A DNA stretch of 61,268 nucleotides, taken from assembly GCA_902776305.1 (NCBI GenBank), contig CACYPS010000011.1:1-61268 (forward strand), in the 5' to 3' direction. The translations under genes were made by a program, and so were the position numbers. The notes under the pieces are model-generated. The model was given only the letters and a program-made list of their open reading frames with translations. It ran no database searches and was not told where the DNA came from. The DNA is from an uncultured Lachnospiraceae bacterium (GTDB lineage Bacteria; Bacillota; Clostridia; Lachnospirales; Lachnospiraceae). Positions 61,241-61,268 of this stretch are shown piece after piece (within the stretch, counting starts at the first letter, position 1; each line of letters begins with the position of its first letter).

Positions 61241-61268
61241 TTTCGTACTTTTCTTTTGAACCCTGTCA

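Noticed and set aside
61093-61268. LicT/BglG RAT antiterminator before the PTS gene
   Set aside because: A hairpin is present, but I could not find the conserved RAT sequence or a BglG-type gene in the window.
1-61268. tRNA, rRNA, prophage or intact insertion sequence
   Set aside because: I looked for CCA-ended cloverleaf-like stretches, rRNA landmarks, integrase or transposase motifs and found none; a tRNA scan was not possible without tools.

Overview
The window reads like the chromosome of an anaerobic, fermenting, low-to-mid-GC Bacillota, most likely a Lachnospiraceae-type Clostridia. The grounds are a pyruvate:ferredoxin oxidoreductase, a Pta/butyrate kinase pair, a T-box leader, strong GGAGG ribosome sites throughout, sigma-A-like promoters, a SpoIIE-type phosphatase and a DUF1667 glycerol-3-phosphate oxidation operon. 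No rRNA, tRNA, CRISPR array, prophage or intact transposase was seen. Taxonomy is inferred from gene content only.

Layout. 1-3.3 kb: a glycerol-3-phosphate dehydrogenase-like operon (+). 3.3-5.3 kb: a lipoprotein and an MFS transporter (-). 5.3-18.6 kb, all on the minus strand: a phospho-signalling and proteolysis locus with a TetR regulator, an HTH protein overlapping a membrane Ser/Thr kinase, then (after a terminator) an FHA-kinase, a PP2C phosphatase, a Clp-N/kinase/TPR/propeller protein, a giant Clp-N/AAA+/receiver-like/FtsH-M41 fusion and two small unknown proteins. 18.8-24.7 kb: asparaginase, a Vsr-like nuclease protein, acylphosphatase, a SpoIIE-type phosphatase and a divergent BirA. 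25-28.9 kb: pta-buk and three small plus-strand genes. 29-32.9 kb: a vWA/MoxR pair beside a membrane protein. 33.3-42.3 kb: cstA, trpS, and a lacZ/GPH-symporter operon with a divergent AraC regulator. 42.4-51.5 kb: a Tyr phosphatase, nifJ, a TIM-barrel/acyl-CoA synthetase fusion and a T-box-controlled LeuA-like protein that lacks the metal site. 51.5-61.3 kb: an Rpn-type nuclease remnant, a 52-aa small protein, a PucR regulator, CorA, DUF362, a polar amino-acid ABC transporter, a small membrane protein and a beta-glucoside-type PTS.

The best candidate for an undescribed system is the 5.9-15.9 kb locus. One protein joins a ClpB/ClpA-like ATPase, a receiver-like domain and a soluble FtsH-like ATPase/metalloprotease. 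Its operon partner kinase carries a related Clp-N-like domain and ten tandem 10-residue repeats, each with a Thr followed by acidic residues, which would suit phospho-dependent binding by the FHA domain of the next kinase. The PP2C could reverse this. I propose phosphorylation-gated proteolysis; this is inference.

The intergenic DNA holds at least four dispersed palindromic repeat families (here R1-R4) plus one 100-bp element with terminal inverted repeats. One R3 copy supplies the last 23 codons of the PP2C gene. Two genes (the AAA+/FtsH fusion and the PucR regulator) have their 3' ends, stop codon included, tandemly duplicated downstream.
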